Positions 1-7,313 of a DNA stretch of 64,000 nucleotides are shown in pieces (the stretch's first letter is position 1; each line of letters begins with the position of its first letter). The notes under the pieces are model-generated. The model had not been told where the DNA came from, searched no databases, and saw only the letters and a list, made by a program, of their open reading frames with translations. The position numbers and the translations under genes were made by a program. This DNA comes from JANWYT01 sp034437555 (GTDB taxonomy: Bacteria; Chloroflexota; Anaerolineae; Aggregatilineales; Phototrophicaceae): the NCBI GenBank assembly GCA_034437555.1, contig DAOTTQ010000030.1:1-64000 (forward strand), read 5' to 3'.

Positions 1-261
1 CCCGTTTATGATGCCATCATAGAGTTAGTTCACGCCACCCCGCCTGACAGTACGATAGGGATTTACCTAGAAGGAAACACAGGAAACGCTGATGATAACG
101 CCATTCGGTATTACACAGAACGAAGCGTTGCATGGCAACTCTCGCCCGAAAATGCGTCTAGCGTAGATGCCTATATTTACTGTAGCAGAACACCCACAAG
201 TGGCGAAAATACGCGGGTTATTAAACGCATTTACTGCGCCCTTACCACCAACACGCCCTAA
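1..261 (+). CDS. C-terminal end of an unrecognised protein (5' truncated)
   Basis: An open frame enters from the left window edge in frame 1 and ends at a TAA at 259-261, giving the last 86 residues of a protein whose start lies outside the window. The piece has no obvious membrane segment and contains two isolated cysteines close to its end. I do not recognise a family and cannot assign a function. It is followed by a 70-bp gap before the next gene on the same strand. The frame is read directly, and no stop interrupts it. Confidence 0.55.
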   Translation, partial: PVYDAIIELVHATPPDSTIGIYLEGNTGNADDNAIRYYTERSVAWQLSPENASSVDAYIYCSRTPTSGENTRVIKRIYCALTTNTP

Positions 262-331
262 GCCACTAAGTAGACCACCCTGTTTGGGTGTATAAATAAG
301 CATAGTGACATTTTAAGGGGAGTCTTTGACC

Positions 332-1348
332 ATGAAACATGCACACATCAGAACATTTATCACGTTTTTGGGGTGGGGTGGCTTTTATGGGCTAATTTTG
401 GGGGGGTTGGCAGGCACAATTATTTACCCCATCGTTGGCACAATGTACTCGGCATTTTGGGGTATAGGCATGGGGCTGGCACTGGGCGCGGTGCTGGGGA
501 TTAGCATTAGCGTTTACAATCACAATGCCCTCTCTCCAGAGACCGACCTCACGCGCTATCGGCAACGTTTAGCCATTACGGTGGGTATGTTTACGGCGGC
601 GGGCGCAGTAGCTATCCTTGTTGCTACATCACACGGTTTCTTGTGGACTAGTAACCCCTCGTTATCTTCAAGAGATAGCTATAGCAGCGGAGGCTTTCTT
701 AATAGCCCGCTTCTTATTGCGTGTATGCTCTCGGCGTTCTTTTGGGGAGGATTATCATCCGCGCACGTTGCCAGTCGTTATGCCGATAACTATTTCACAT
801 TTTTGCTTAAGAAAAATGGCATCCACATGGATAAAGACCTCATGGCAACCCTGCCTGAAGGTGTTAATTTTGTGTCGTTGACGTTGCGCGCCTCGTTAAA
901 AATTCACTGGTTCTACGCTTTTACAGGCATATCAGGGGCTGCCGCAGGGGTTTTATCTGCCAATACCTATAGGACTGTAGACTTTATCACCTATCCCGTA
1001 TATGCCGTTTTGGGGGGCGTACTTTTTTCGGCTATTTTGGCGTTAGTCGTGGGCTTTGAAATGACATTTGTTTATCGGCTTTATGTGCAAGAGTATAGCC
1101 CTAATCTTACAGGGCAATCTTACTTAGCGCGTTTTACAGTGTTACTTTGTGCGATTATGCCCATCCCATTGGTCAATTTTTATTACGTTGGTGTAAGTAT
1201 TTCTTGGCTATGGGCAGTTGCTTGTGGGCTGTGTGGCATGATGGGCTACGCGCTAGCGATGCACGTTTTAAGTGAGCTAACCGCCGAAAAAGCTAAGAAG
1301 CGTAATGCTGATGCCGACGACCTGTACCATGAGTCACCTGTGTTATAA
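332..1348 (+). CDS. Polytopic membrane protein of unknown function
   Basis: A 338-residue protein with about eight hydrophobic segments (roughly residues 12-32, 37-58, 80-100, 125-145, 190-207, 218-243, 265-288 and 290-312), rich in Gly and Ala, with a charged cytoplasmic-looking tail. The ATG at 332 is preferred because an AAGGGGAG Shine-Dalgarno at 315-322 sits nine bases upstream; a TTG two codons earlier is less well placed. It ends just upstream of the solute-binding protein gene at 1386, so the two may be co-transcribed. I recognise no catalytic or transport motif, so only membrane location is supported. Confidence 0.7.
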   Translation: MKHAHIRTFITFLGWGGFYGLILGGLAGTIIYPIVGTMYSAFWGIGMGLALGAVLGISISVYNHNALSPETDLTRYRQRLAITVGMFTAAGAVAILVATSHGFLWTSNPSLSSRDSYSSGGFLNSPLLIACMLSAFFWGGLSSAHVASRYADNYFTFLLKKNGIHMDKDLMATLPEGVNFVSLTLRASLKIHWFYAFTGISGAAAGVLSANTYRTVDFITYPVYAVLGGVLFSAILALVVGFEMTFVYRLYVQEYSPNLTGQSYLARFTVLLCAIMPIPLVNFYYVGVSISWLWAVACGLCGMMGYALAMHVLSELTAEKAKKRNADADDLYHESPVL

Positions 1349-1385
1349 TGGGACACGGAAACCAACGTTAGAAAGATTCGCATTG

Positions 1386-2591
1386 ATGACACGACCTCTT
1401 CAGATTGTTCTTATGGGTTTAAGCCTAATGGTAGTGGGGGGTATTTATGCTCAAGATGCCACCCCTACACCCACCCCAATAATTCGCGTGTGGCTTCCTG
1501 ATGAGCTTATCTCACCCACAGACATCGACCTTAACCAGCTCATCCTAGACCAAAGCAGCGCCTTTACCGAAGAAGAAGGCATTATTGTAGAGCTACGCCC
1601 GCGCCGTACCAATGATGTGGGCGGTATTTTAAGCACTTTGCGCTCGGCGAGCTTTGTTGCCCCCGAATCGTTGCCCGATTTGACGTTGATGCGCTATCAA
1701 GACGTACTTAACGCCCAACGTGAGGGCTTGCTACAGCCGCTTGAGGGGCGTATTGCATCAGGGTTACTGGCATCATTGGGCAACACGCTTAGGCTAGGAC
1801 AAATAGAGAACACGCTCTATGGTGTACCCTACATGATTGATTTATCGCACCTAGTTTATAATTTGCCCGATGAAGATGCCAGCCGATGGGACTATGCCAG
1901 CGTGCTACAACGCAATCAACCGATCATCTTTAGTGCAGGGCGTAGTACCCTTAGTGATATGTTTTATGTACAGTACGTTGCTTCTGGCGATAATTTGGCG
2001 GGCGATGGTGAGCTGTTACCTGATGAAGCCTCACTCTTTAGCCTGCTAAGTTTTTACGAAAGTGCCAGCGATAGCGGTATTGTGGATGGTTTTGTGCTTA
2101 ATTACACCAGCCAAGCCGACTACTTGCCCCTTTTTGAAAGCGGTGAAATAAAAACTGCCCTCCTTAGCTCTACGAACTACCTGCGCCTTAGAGAAGAAAA
2201 CCGCACATTAGGCATTGCGCCCATCCCTACCACAGACGGGCGCATGAGTAGCGTGATGAACGGGTGGGTGTGGGTATTGGTCACGCCTCACGTAGAACAC
2301 CAAATCAACGTTGTAAAGTATTTGGCGTGGATGATGGATGAAGAACACCACGCCGAAATTGCGGGCGCATTACAGATATTGCCTTCACAAAAGACCGCCT
2401 TTAGGGCAGCCCTGCGTAATCGTGACCTGGCAACGTTTTACGAGCAATTGCTAGACGTGGCACTTATGCCCCTCAATACCCCAACGGGTTCCTTTATTCG
2501 TGCGTTACAAGCAGGGTTGGCGACCGTCATCACCAAAGAACGCACCGCCCAACAAGCCCTAGAAGCCATCCTGCAAGAAGAAGATGAGTAA
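1386..2591 (+). CDS. Extracellular solute-binding protein (ABC sugar-type)
   Basis: A 401-residue exported protein. The ATG at 1386 begins a typical signal peptide (hydrophobic core through residue 20, cleavage probably after YAQ near residue 23) followed by a short Thr-Pro linker. The rest has the look of family 1 extracellular solute-binding proteins: an N-terminal beta-strand with 'IRVWLPD', a ligand-cleft region with 'YGVPYMID', and a late 'MNGWVWVLVTPH' segment where such proteins have a Gly/Trp-rich binding loop. These proteins normally deliver sugars to an ABC importer. No permease or ATPase gene lies nearby, so it may work with components encoded elsewhere or have a sensing role. The upstream in-frame extension to 1305 overlaps the preceding gene and would bury the signal peptide, so it is rejected. 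Confidence 0.72.
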   Translation: MTRPLQIVLMGLSLMVVGGIYAQDATPTPTPIIRVWLPDELISPTDIDLNQLILDQSSAFTEEEGIIVELRPRRTNDVGGILSTLRSASFVAPESLPDLTLMRYQDVLNAQREGLLQPLEGRIASGLLASLGNTLRLGQIENTLYGVPYMIDLSHLVYNLPDEDASRWDYASVLQRNQPIIFSAGRSTLSDMFYVQYVASGDNLAGDGELLPDEASLFSLLSFYESASDSGIVDGFVLNYTSQADYLPLFESGEIKTALLSSTNYLRLREENRTLGIAPIPTTDGRMSSVMNGWVWVLVTPHVEHQINVVKYLAWMMDEEHHAEIAGALQILPSQKTAFRAALRNRDLATFYEQLLDVALMPLNTPTGSFIRALQAGLATVITKERTAQQALEAILQEEDE

Positions 2592-2621
2592 GGCATAGTT
2601 GGGTCGCAACCGTTAGTTTGC

Positions 2622-3764
2622 CTAAAGTTGCGCCTCATAAAAGCGGTGCGTCTTATAGAAGTCTGTGCCTACTTTTTCTACAATGCTTAAGAGTTGGTTG
2701 GTTTCTAAAATCCAGCCGGCATCCAAAAATTCGTAGGAGCTATTGAGCATCTTTTCCAATAGCGTAAACATAAACGCAACATCAATTCCCTTATTGCGAT
2801 GCTCTTTCAGTACCCCCATCAAGGGCAGACGCACACCCTTAATCACACGCTTTATCTTCCAGTAGTACAGCACCTTTAATAGCGTGATGAACTCTGGGGT
2901 TTTGGGGTGAGGTTTCGCCAATGCTAACGCTTCGTTCAAATTTGGGATTGCCAGTGCAAAACCGACCGCTTTACCGTCAATTTCGGCAAAGTACGCCAGT
3001 TCGGGGTCTAGAAACATGCCCAAGCTGGTAATTAGCGCATCTAGCTCGCGGTCTGTCATTGGCACAAAGCCCCAGTTATCCGCCCATGCATCGTTATACA
3101 GGTCTCTAAACTTCTTAAATTCTTCGTTTCGCTTGCTCATGTCAATTTTGCGAATCACCACATTGCCTTTTTCTATGGCACGCTTCGCCACCTTGCCATA
3201 GCGTTCAAAGCCGTTATTGGCTTGCAAGATGTCACGGTTTTGATAACAGCTTAAAACGTCCATGCGCTTTACGAAGCCGTTATTTTCTATAAACGCCTGA
3301 TAGTGTGGCGGATTATAGGGCAAAAGCAGTGTGGGAGAGGAAAAGTTTTTAATGAGCAAACCACCATCTTCGTGCATAGTAAAGTTTTGAGGACCCCGAA
3401 TGATGTTAAAGCCTTTCGCTTTCACCCACTCACGCGCCGTATTCAGTAGCATTTCGGCAACTTGGGAGTCATTGATGCTCTCAAACATGCCAAACCAGCC
3501 CACTTGCTCATTCCAATATTCATTGTGGCGATGGTTAATAAACGCGGCAATTGTCCCCACGGCAACACCATCGCGCCACGCCAAAAAGTAATCGCCCTCT
3601 AAATAGTCCCACGCCGGGTTTTTCTTTTTGTCTAGGATGTCATAACGCTGTGACACCAAAGGGGCGACCCAGTTGGGGTCATCTTTATAATGAACAAACG
3701 GAAAATCAGCAAAAACGCGGTGTTCTTGGGGCGTTTCTACTTTTTTAATCAGTGTTTCTGGCAT
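2622..3764 (-). CDS. GNAT-family N-acetyltransferase-like protein
   Basis: A 380-residue cytoplasmic protein. Its C-terminal half resembles the GNAT fold: 'AYFAEIDGKAVGFALAIPNLNEAL' marks the central strands, and a later 'KEHRNKGIDVAFM' segment matches the acetyl-CoA-binding R/Q-x-x-G-x-A-type loop. Family members of this size are common in Chloroflexota and related bacteria, and their substrate is unknown. The ATG at 3764 is chosen because an AGAAGG Shine-Dalgarno lies nine bases upstream; an in-frame ATG twelve codons earlier lacks one. It is convergent with the solute-binding protein gene and divergent from tRNA-Asn. Confidence 0.65.
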   Translation of the reverse strand: MPETLIKKVETPQEHRVFADFPFVHYKDDPNWVAPLVSQRYDILDKKKNPAWDYLEGDYFLAWRDGVAVGTIAAFINHRHNEYWNEQVGWFGMFESINDSQVAEMLLNTAREWVKAKGFNIIRGPQNFTMHEDGGLLIKNFSSPTLLLPYNPPHYQAFIENNGFVKRMDVLSCYQNRDILQANNGFERYGKVAKRAIEKGNVVIRKIDMSKRNEEFKKFRDLYNDAWADNWGFVPMTDRELDALITSLGMFLDPELAYFAEIDGKAVGFALAIPNLNEALALAKPHPKTPEFITLLKVLYYWKIKRVIKGVRLPLMGVLKEHRNKGIDVAFMFTLLEKMLNSSYEFLDAGWILETNQLLSIVEKVGTDFYKTHRFYEAQL

Positions 3765-3840
3765 AGGTATTTGCCTTCTCTCAGCATGATAAATTTTCAC
3801 CAGTGTAACGCCAAAAACACAAAAACGCGAAGGTTTTATC

Positions 3841-3869
3841 TTGACAATAGGGCATAATCTTGCTAATAT
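3841..3869 (+). promoter_or_regulatory. Sigma-70-type promoter of tRNA-Asn
   Basis: A perfect -35 TTGACA (3841-3846) and a near-consensus -10 TAATAT (3864-3869) are separated by exactly 17 bases, and the mature tRNA begins 14 bases after the -10. Position and quality fit a strong constitutive promoter driving the tRNA alone. Confidence 0.85.
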
Positions 3870-3882
3870 GTCACTTGTTCAT

Positions 3883-3954
3883 TCCGCAATAGCTCAATGG
3901 CAGAGCAATCGGCTGTTAACCGATCGGTTCCTGGTTCGAGTCCAGGTTGCGGAG
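3883..3954 (+). tRNA. tRNA-Asn (GTT anticodon)
   Basis: The full cloverleaf can be drawn. The acceptor stem is TCCGCAA (3883-3889) with TTGCGGA (3947-3953) and discriminator G3954. The anticodon stem is ATCGG/CCGAT with loop CTGTTAA, giving anticodon GTT at 3915-3917. The T arm contains GGTTCGAGTCC. The 3' CCA is not encoded (the following bases are TACAG), so it must be added after transcription. The gene stands alone between divergent and downstream protein genes with its own promoter and terminator. Confidence 0.95.
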
Positions 3955-3960
3955 TACAGC

Positions 3961-3996
3961 AAAAGCCCCCATAATACGTTTGGTGGGCTTTTTTTG
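3961..3996 (+). terminator. Rho-independent terminator of tRNA-Asn
   Basis: AAAAGCCC (3961-3968) pairs with GGGCTTTT (3985-3992) and runs into a T tract to 3995, immediately after the tRNA. Confidence 0.8.
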
Positions 3997-4035
3997 CGCC
4001 TAGCCACCGCCCAAACATCACTATAAGGACACCCC

Positions 4036-4983
4036 ATGACCACACCAGCACTCTCCCTTGTCATCCCACTTTATAACGAACAGGACAACATCGAACCCCT
4101 GTACCAAGACCTTACAGAAGCCCTAGAAGCCCTGAATAAGCCCTATGAAGTGATTATTGTGGATGATGGTAGCAAAGACGAGAGCTTTACGCGCTTAACA
4201 GCCATTCATGAGCGCGATGCACGCTGGCAAATTGTGCAGTTTAGGCGCAACTTTGGGCAAACGGCGGGCATTGCGGCAGGCTTTGCTATGGCACAAGGCG
4301 ATGTGGTGATTACGATTGATGCCGATTTGCAAAACGACCCCCGCGACATTAGCGCACTTTTAGAAAAATTAGAGGAAGGCTACGACATTGTCAGTGGCTG
4401 GCGTGTGTATCGCAAAGAGCCGTTCTTTACGCGCCGTTTGCCCTCCCAAACCGCCAACTGGCTGATTAGCCGTACCACAGGTGTACAGTTACACGATTAT
4501 GGCTGTTCCCTAAAGGCGTATCGGCGCGAAGTGGCTAAGGGCGTACGCTTATACGGCGATTTGCACCGCTTTATACCGGCTATTGCCAGCCAAATTGGCG
4601 TGCGTGTGGCAGAAATTCCCGTTAATGACCGTCCGCGCCACAGTGGCAAAAGCAAGTACGGTTTAAGCAGAACGTTTCGCGTGTTCCTAGACCTGATTGG
4701 TGTCATTTTCTATCTAAGCTATTTTCATCGCCCTTTGCGTGTATTTGGGGGGGCAGGCGTAATTATTGGGGGAATTGGCACACTCGTTTTACTGTATTTG
4801 GGGTACGTGCGCGTATTCTTGGGGCAACCTATTGGCGAGCGTCCATTGGTCTTACTGGGTATTTTGCTGGTGGTTTTGGGCGTGCAAATGGTGAGTACAG
4901 GCTTGATTGCCGAAATGGTCATGCGAACCTATCACGAATCACAAAATAAGCCCATCTATCACATCCGTGAGCATCTTAAATAA
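4036..4983 (+). CDS. Family 2 glycosyltransferase, polyprenyl-phosphate type
   Basis: A 315-residue GT2 (GT-A fold) enzyme with a C-terminal membrane anchor. The nucleotide-sugar site is visible as 'VDDGSKDES' near residue 40 and the metal-binding 'DADLQNDP' near residue 95. Two hydrophobic helices occupy about residues 236-260 and 273-300. This layout matches dolichol/undecaprenyl-phosphate sugar transferases (DPM1/GtrB/ArnC-like), which load a sugar on a polyprenyl phosphate at the inner face of the membrane for cell-envelope or protein glycosylation. The donor sugar cannot be told from sequence. The ATG has a TAAGGA Shine-Dalgarno seven bases upstream. Confidence 0.85.
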   Translation: MTTPALSLVIPLYNEQDNIEPLYQDLTEALEALNKPYEVIIVDDGSKDESFTRLTAIHERDARWQIVQFRRNFGQTAGIAAGFAMAQGDVVITIDADLQNDPRDISALLEKLEEGYDIVSGWRVYRKEPFFTRRLPSQTANWLISRTTGVQLHDYGCSLKAYRREVAKGVRLYGDLHRFIPAIASQIGVRVAEIPVNDRPRHSGKSKYGLSRTFRVFLDLIGVIFYLSYFHRPLRVFGGAGVIIGGIGTLVLLYLGYVRVFLGQPIGERPLVLLGILLVVLGVQMVSTGLIAEMVMRTYHESQNKPIYHIREHLK

Positions 4984-5034
4984 CTTTAAGCGCGATACAC
5001 AAGGGTTTGCATAGGAACTTACAATACAGAAAAT

Positions 5035-5226
5035 ATGGTTTCTGCCCGCCTCATTCAAACCACAGACACACATACTGCCGCTTTTGTTACGGTTGCCTAT
5101 CAAGACAAATTCTATTTATTTGTAGATGGTGAATGCGGTAGGGTCTTGCCGAAGCCTGCCAGAAAGCTAACGTTTTATCCGCCAATAATGCCTGTGGGCA
5201 GCACAACGCCCTCTAAGGTCACTTGA
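5035..5226 (+). CDS. Possible small protein of unknown function
   Basis: A 63-codon frame starting at ATG 5035, 51 bases after the glycosyltransferase. Its first 46 codons fill otherwise empty sequence and look coding-like (a short beta-type stretch 'KFYLFVDGECGRVL'), but its last 17 codons overlap the convergent Nudix gene, and no strong ribosome-binding site is visible. It may be a real small gene or a chance frame. Confidence 0.25.
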   Translation: MVSARLIQTTDTHTAAFVTVAYQDKFYLFVDGECGRVLPKPARKLTFYPPIMPVGSTTPSKVT

Positions 5227-5759
5227 ATTTGTTCGGGGGTAAGGGGTGCAAAGTGCGCTTGATAAAAGCCTTTGCGCCCTAGCCCACTGGCATCACGCAG
5301 GGCGTAAAGTTCTTTGCGTGTAATCTCACTGTCAAACGCCCACGCCCGATGTTCAATTTGTTGCTTGCCTGTAATGCCATTAAATGCGTCAGTGATGCGT
5401 TCAGGTTGCCCTACCAGCATCTCTTCACGGGTGGGCATATTTTCACGGGTAAAAAAGCGCAAGTCTATCACTTCTTCGGGTTGTGGCGTTAAAACACCCC
5501 CCACCCATTCGGCAACAAACGTGAAAATATGAAGCATCCCCCCCATCCACGAAGGATAAGAGTACAAGCCAACAAAGCGCGTAAGGCGCACATCTAGCCC
5601 TGTTTCCTCTTTAGCTTCGCGCATGGCGGCTATAGTAGGAATTTCGCCTTCGTCCATGCCACCGCCGGGCAAGCACCACACCTCAAAATCTTCCCGTTGC
5701 GTCAGTAAGATACGCCCTTCGCGGTCAAATATGGCGACGTTTACGCCCCACTCGGTCAT
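5175..5759 (-). CDS. Nudix hydrolase
   Basis: A 194-residue protein with a complete Nudix box, G-x5-E-x7-R-E-A-x-E-E-x-G-L, beginning at 'GGGMDEGE' around residue 32 and ending with 'REAKEETGL'. These enzymes hydrolyse a nucleoside diphosphate linked to another group; the substrate (damaged nucleotide, nucleotide sugar or similar) is not determined by the motif. A GGAG Shine-Dalgarno sits upstream of the ATG. About 60 bases separate it from rplT, with a terminator between them, so it is probably transcribed separately from the ribosomal operon. Confidence 0.85.
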   Translation of the reverse strand: MTEWGVNVAIFDREGRILLTQREDFEVWCLPGGGMDEGEIPTIAAMREAKEETGLDVRLTRFVGLYSYPSWMGGMLHIFTFVAEWVGGVLTPQPEEVIDLRFFTRENMPTREEMLVGQPERITDAFNGITGKQQIEHRAWAFDSEITRKELYALRDASGLGRKGFYQAHFAPLTPEQIQVTLEGVVLPTGIIGG

Positions 5760-5787
5760 CTTTGCGCTCCTGACTGTGTACCCTAAA

Positions 5788-5815
5788 ACAAAAACCCCCT
5801 TACGGGGGCTTTTTG
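5788..5815 (-). terminator. Terminator of the infC-rpmI-rplT operon
   Basis: Read on the minus strand, AGCCCCC-GTAA-GGGGG forms a tight GC hairpin followed by TTTTTGTTTT. It lies directly after the rplT stop and before the Nudix gene on the same strand. Confidence 0.8.
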
Positions 5816-5819
5816 TGTG

Positions 5820-6179
5820 TTATTGGTGTTGTTGGTGTTGTTGGCTAATGGCTGCAATTTTGCGGAAAGTGTCAAAATCGCGTACTGCCAAGTCGGCTAG
5901 TGCCTTACGGTCTAGCTCAACGTTGGCTTTCTTTAGCCCAAAAATCAAGCGACTATAGCTTAGCCCATTAAGGCGTGATGCTGCGTTGATGCGCGTAATC
6001 CACAAACGACGCAATTGGCGTCTTTTTTGGCGACGGTCACGATACGCATAAAACAGGCTCTTTAGCATTGCTTCGTTAGCACGGCGGAACAAGCGATGGC
6101 GCGTCCCCCATTGCCCCTTCATCATCTTCAGCACTTTTTTGTGCCGACGACGACGGGTAATCCCCATTGATACTCTCAT
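5820..6179 (-). CDS. rplT: Large ribosomal subunit protein bL20
   Basis: A 119-residue basic protein matching bL20 along its length: N-terminal 'MRVSMGITRRRRHKKVL' tail, the 'YRDRRQKRRQLRRLWITRINAA' helix characteristic of the family, and the C-terminal globular 'SRLIFGLKKANVELDRK' region. bL20 is an early assembly protein of the 50S subunit that binds 23S rRNA, and in several bacteria it represses its own operon. The ATG at 6179 follows a CAGGAG Shine-Dalgarno; an in-frame ATG eleven codons upstream is rejected because family members begin at MRV. Last gene of the classical infC-rpmI-rplT operon. Confidence 0.97.
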   Translation of the reverse strand: MRVSMGITRRRRHKKVLKMMKGQWGTRHRLFRRANEAMLKSLFYAYRDRRQKRRQLRRLWITRINAASRLNGLSYSRLIFGLKKANVELDRKALADLAVRDFDTFRKIAAISQQHQQHQ

Positions 6180-6202
6180 TGTGATATTCTCCTGACAAGA
6201 AA

Positions 6203-6222
6203 TGCCCGACAAAGGTCGGGCA
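6203..6222 (-). promoter_or_regulatory. Intercistronic hairpin between rpmI and rplT
   Basis: TGCCCGAC (6203-6210) and GTCGGGCA (6215-6222) form an eight-pair stem with a four-base loop, about 24 bases before the rplT start codon. Read on the operon strand there is only a weak U tract after it, so it is more likely a processing or translational-control structure (bL20 autoregulation is known in other bacteria) than a terminator. The role is inferred. Confidence 0.45.
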
Positions 6223-6270
6223 AAAAATGCGAACTAACGTTACCGACTGACTTGCAACAGCCTTCTTGTT

Positions 6271-6516
6271 TTAAGAGGAAGGTGGGTTGTACTTAAATTT
6301 GCCCAAATAGGGGGCGAGTGTGCGAATACGACGCGCAAAGGCTTTATTCGTCACGGGAATCATCTTGTCTAGTGAACGCTTCACACGGCTAGACTTGCGG
6401 CGGCGAAGGTGGCTTTTGCCCCCTTTAGTGCGCATCACAATACCTGTAGCCGTAACACGGAAACGCTTCACCGTTGATTTGTGTGTCTTTAATTTATACT
6501 TCTTTAGCTTGCCCAC
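6271..6516 (-). CDS. rpmI: Large ribosomal subunit protein bL35
   Basis: An 81-residue, very basic protein with the bL35 signature near the start ('KLKTHKSTVKRFRVTATG') and the internal 'RRRKSSRVKRSL' stretch. At 81 residues it is longer than the usual 64-66; the extra residues are at the C-terminus ('APYLGKFKYNPPSS'). It binds 23S rRNA in the 50S subunit. It lies between infC and rplT, with 15 bases to infC. Confidence 0.95.
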   Translation of the reverse strand: MGKLKKYKLKTHKSTVKRFRVTATGIVMRTKGGKSHLRRRKSSRVKRSLDKMIPVTNKAFARRIRTLAPYLGKFKYNPPSS

Positions 6517-6531
6517 GTTGCGTTTCTCCAG

Positions 6532-7077
6532 TTATTTTTTGTCGCCAATCGGAGCTAACACCATGAGCATATCACGCCCTTCAAGGTTAGGCATTTGCTC
6601 TACTACGCTGATGTCGCTCAAGAGTTGTTTGATTTCCTCAAGACGTTCGCGCCCAATGTGTGAGTGTGTAATTTCACGCCCACGAAAGCGCACGCGCACC
6701 TTTACCTTCATGCCTTCTTCCAGCCACTTACGCGCTTCTTTCAACTTAAAGCCTAAGTGATGGTCGTCCGTTTTCGGTTTCAGTTGTATTTCTTTTACCT
6801 TAATCTGAACCTGGTTTTTCTTCGCTTTGCGGTCTTTCCGCTGTTGCTCATATAAAAACTTGCCATAGTCCATGATTTTGCAGACAGGAGGTTCGGCATC
6901 CGGCGACACTTCTACCAAGTCGTAACTCATATCAGTTGCCATTTGCAACGCCTGCGCTAGCGTGACAACGCCCACGTTACGCGCCTTTATATTGCCACGC
7001 TCATCTTCTTCTTCAATGATGAGGCGAACTTCACGCGCACGAATTTCACGGTTAATGCGATATTCAGAAGTGGTAAT
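6532..7077 (-). CDS. infC: Translation initiation factor IF-3, probably with an ATT start
   Basis: IF-3 binds the 30S subunit, blocks premature 50S joining and proofreads the initiator tRNA and start codon. The N-domain signature 'NREIRAREVRLI' and the C-domain 'GRDMLMVLAP' are present. The start is unusual: counting back from 'NREIRAREV' to the family's normal N-terminus lands on an ATT codon at 7077-7075, with AAAGG (7089-7085) seven bases before it. AUU initiation of infC, by which IF-3 represses itself, is well known in other bacteria. The alternative is ATG at 7137 with a GAGGG upstream, which would add 20 residues (MLNFQGIYANLKFF...) not typical of the family. First gene of the operon with rpmI and rplT. 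Confidence 0.93.
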   Translation of the reverse strand: MTTSEYRINREIRAREVRLIIEEEDERGNIKARNVGVVTLAQALQMATDMSYDLVEVSPDAEPPVCKIMDYGKFLYEQQRKDRKAKKNQVQIKVKEIQLKPKTDDHHLGFKLKEARKWLEEGMKVKVRVRFRGREITHSHIGRERLEEIKQLLSDISVVEQMPNLEGRDMLMVLAPIGDKK

Positions 7078-7313
7078 GGTGAAACCTTTCGAACTAAAGA
7101 ACTTTAAGTTGGCATAAATGCCTTGAAAGTTTAGCATACTGCAAGCCCTCTCGTCAATTCGCAATCCCCCTTATATTCGCCATTAGGGCGTGTTTGGGCA
7201 TGTTACCCAATGAACGCCTATTTGTCTTTTAAGTTGAAAACAGTACAATTGAACTTGATTAACACAAGATTAAACGCCCCTCTGTGGGCGATGAACCTAT
7301 TGGAAGGTCTTTT

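Noticed and set aside
5674..5958. Plus-strand frame across the Nudix/rplT junction
   Set aside because: It runs antisense through the Nudix gene, the terminator and rplT, all of which are well supported.
7165..7283. T-box or other leader RNA before infC
   Set aside because: I looked for a conserved core or terminator/antiterminator pair on the minus strand and saw none.
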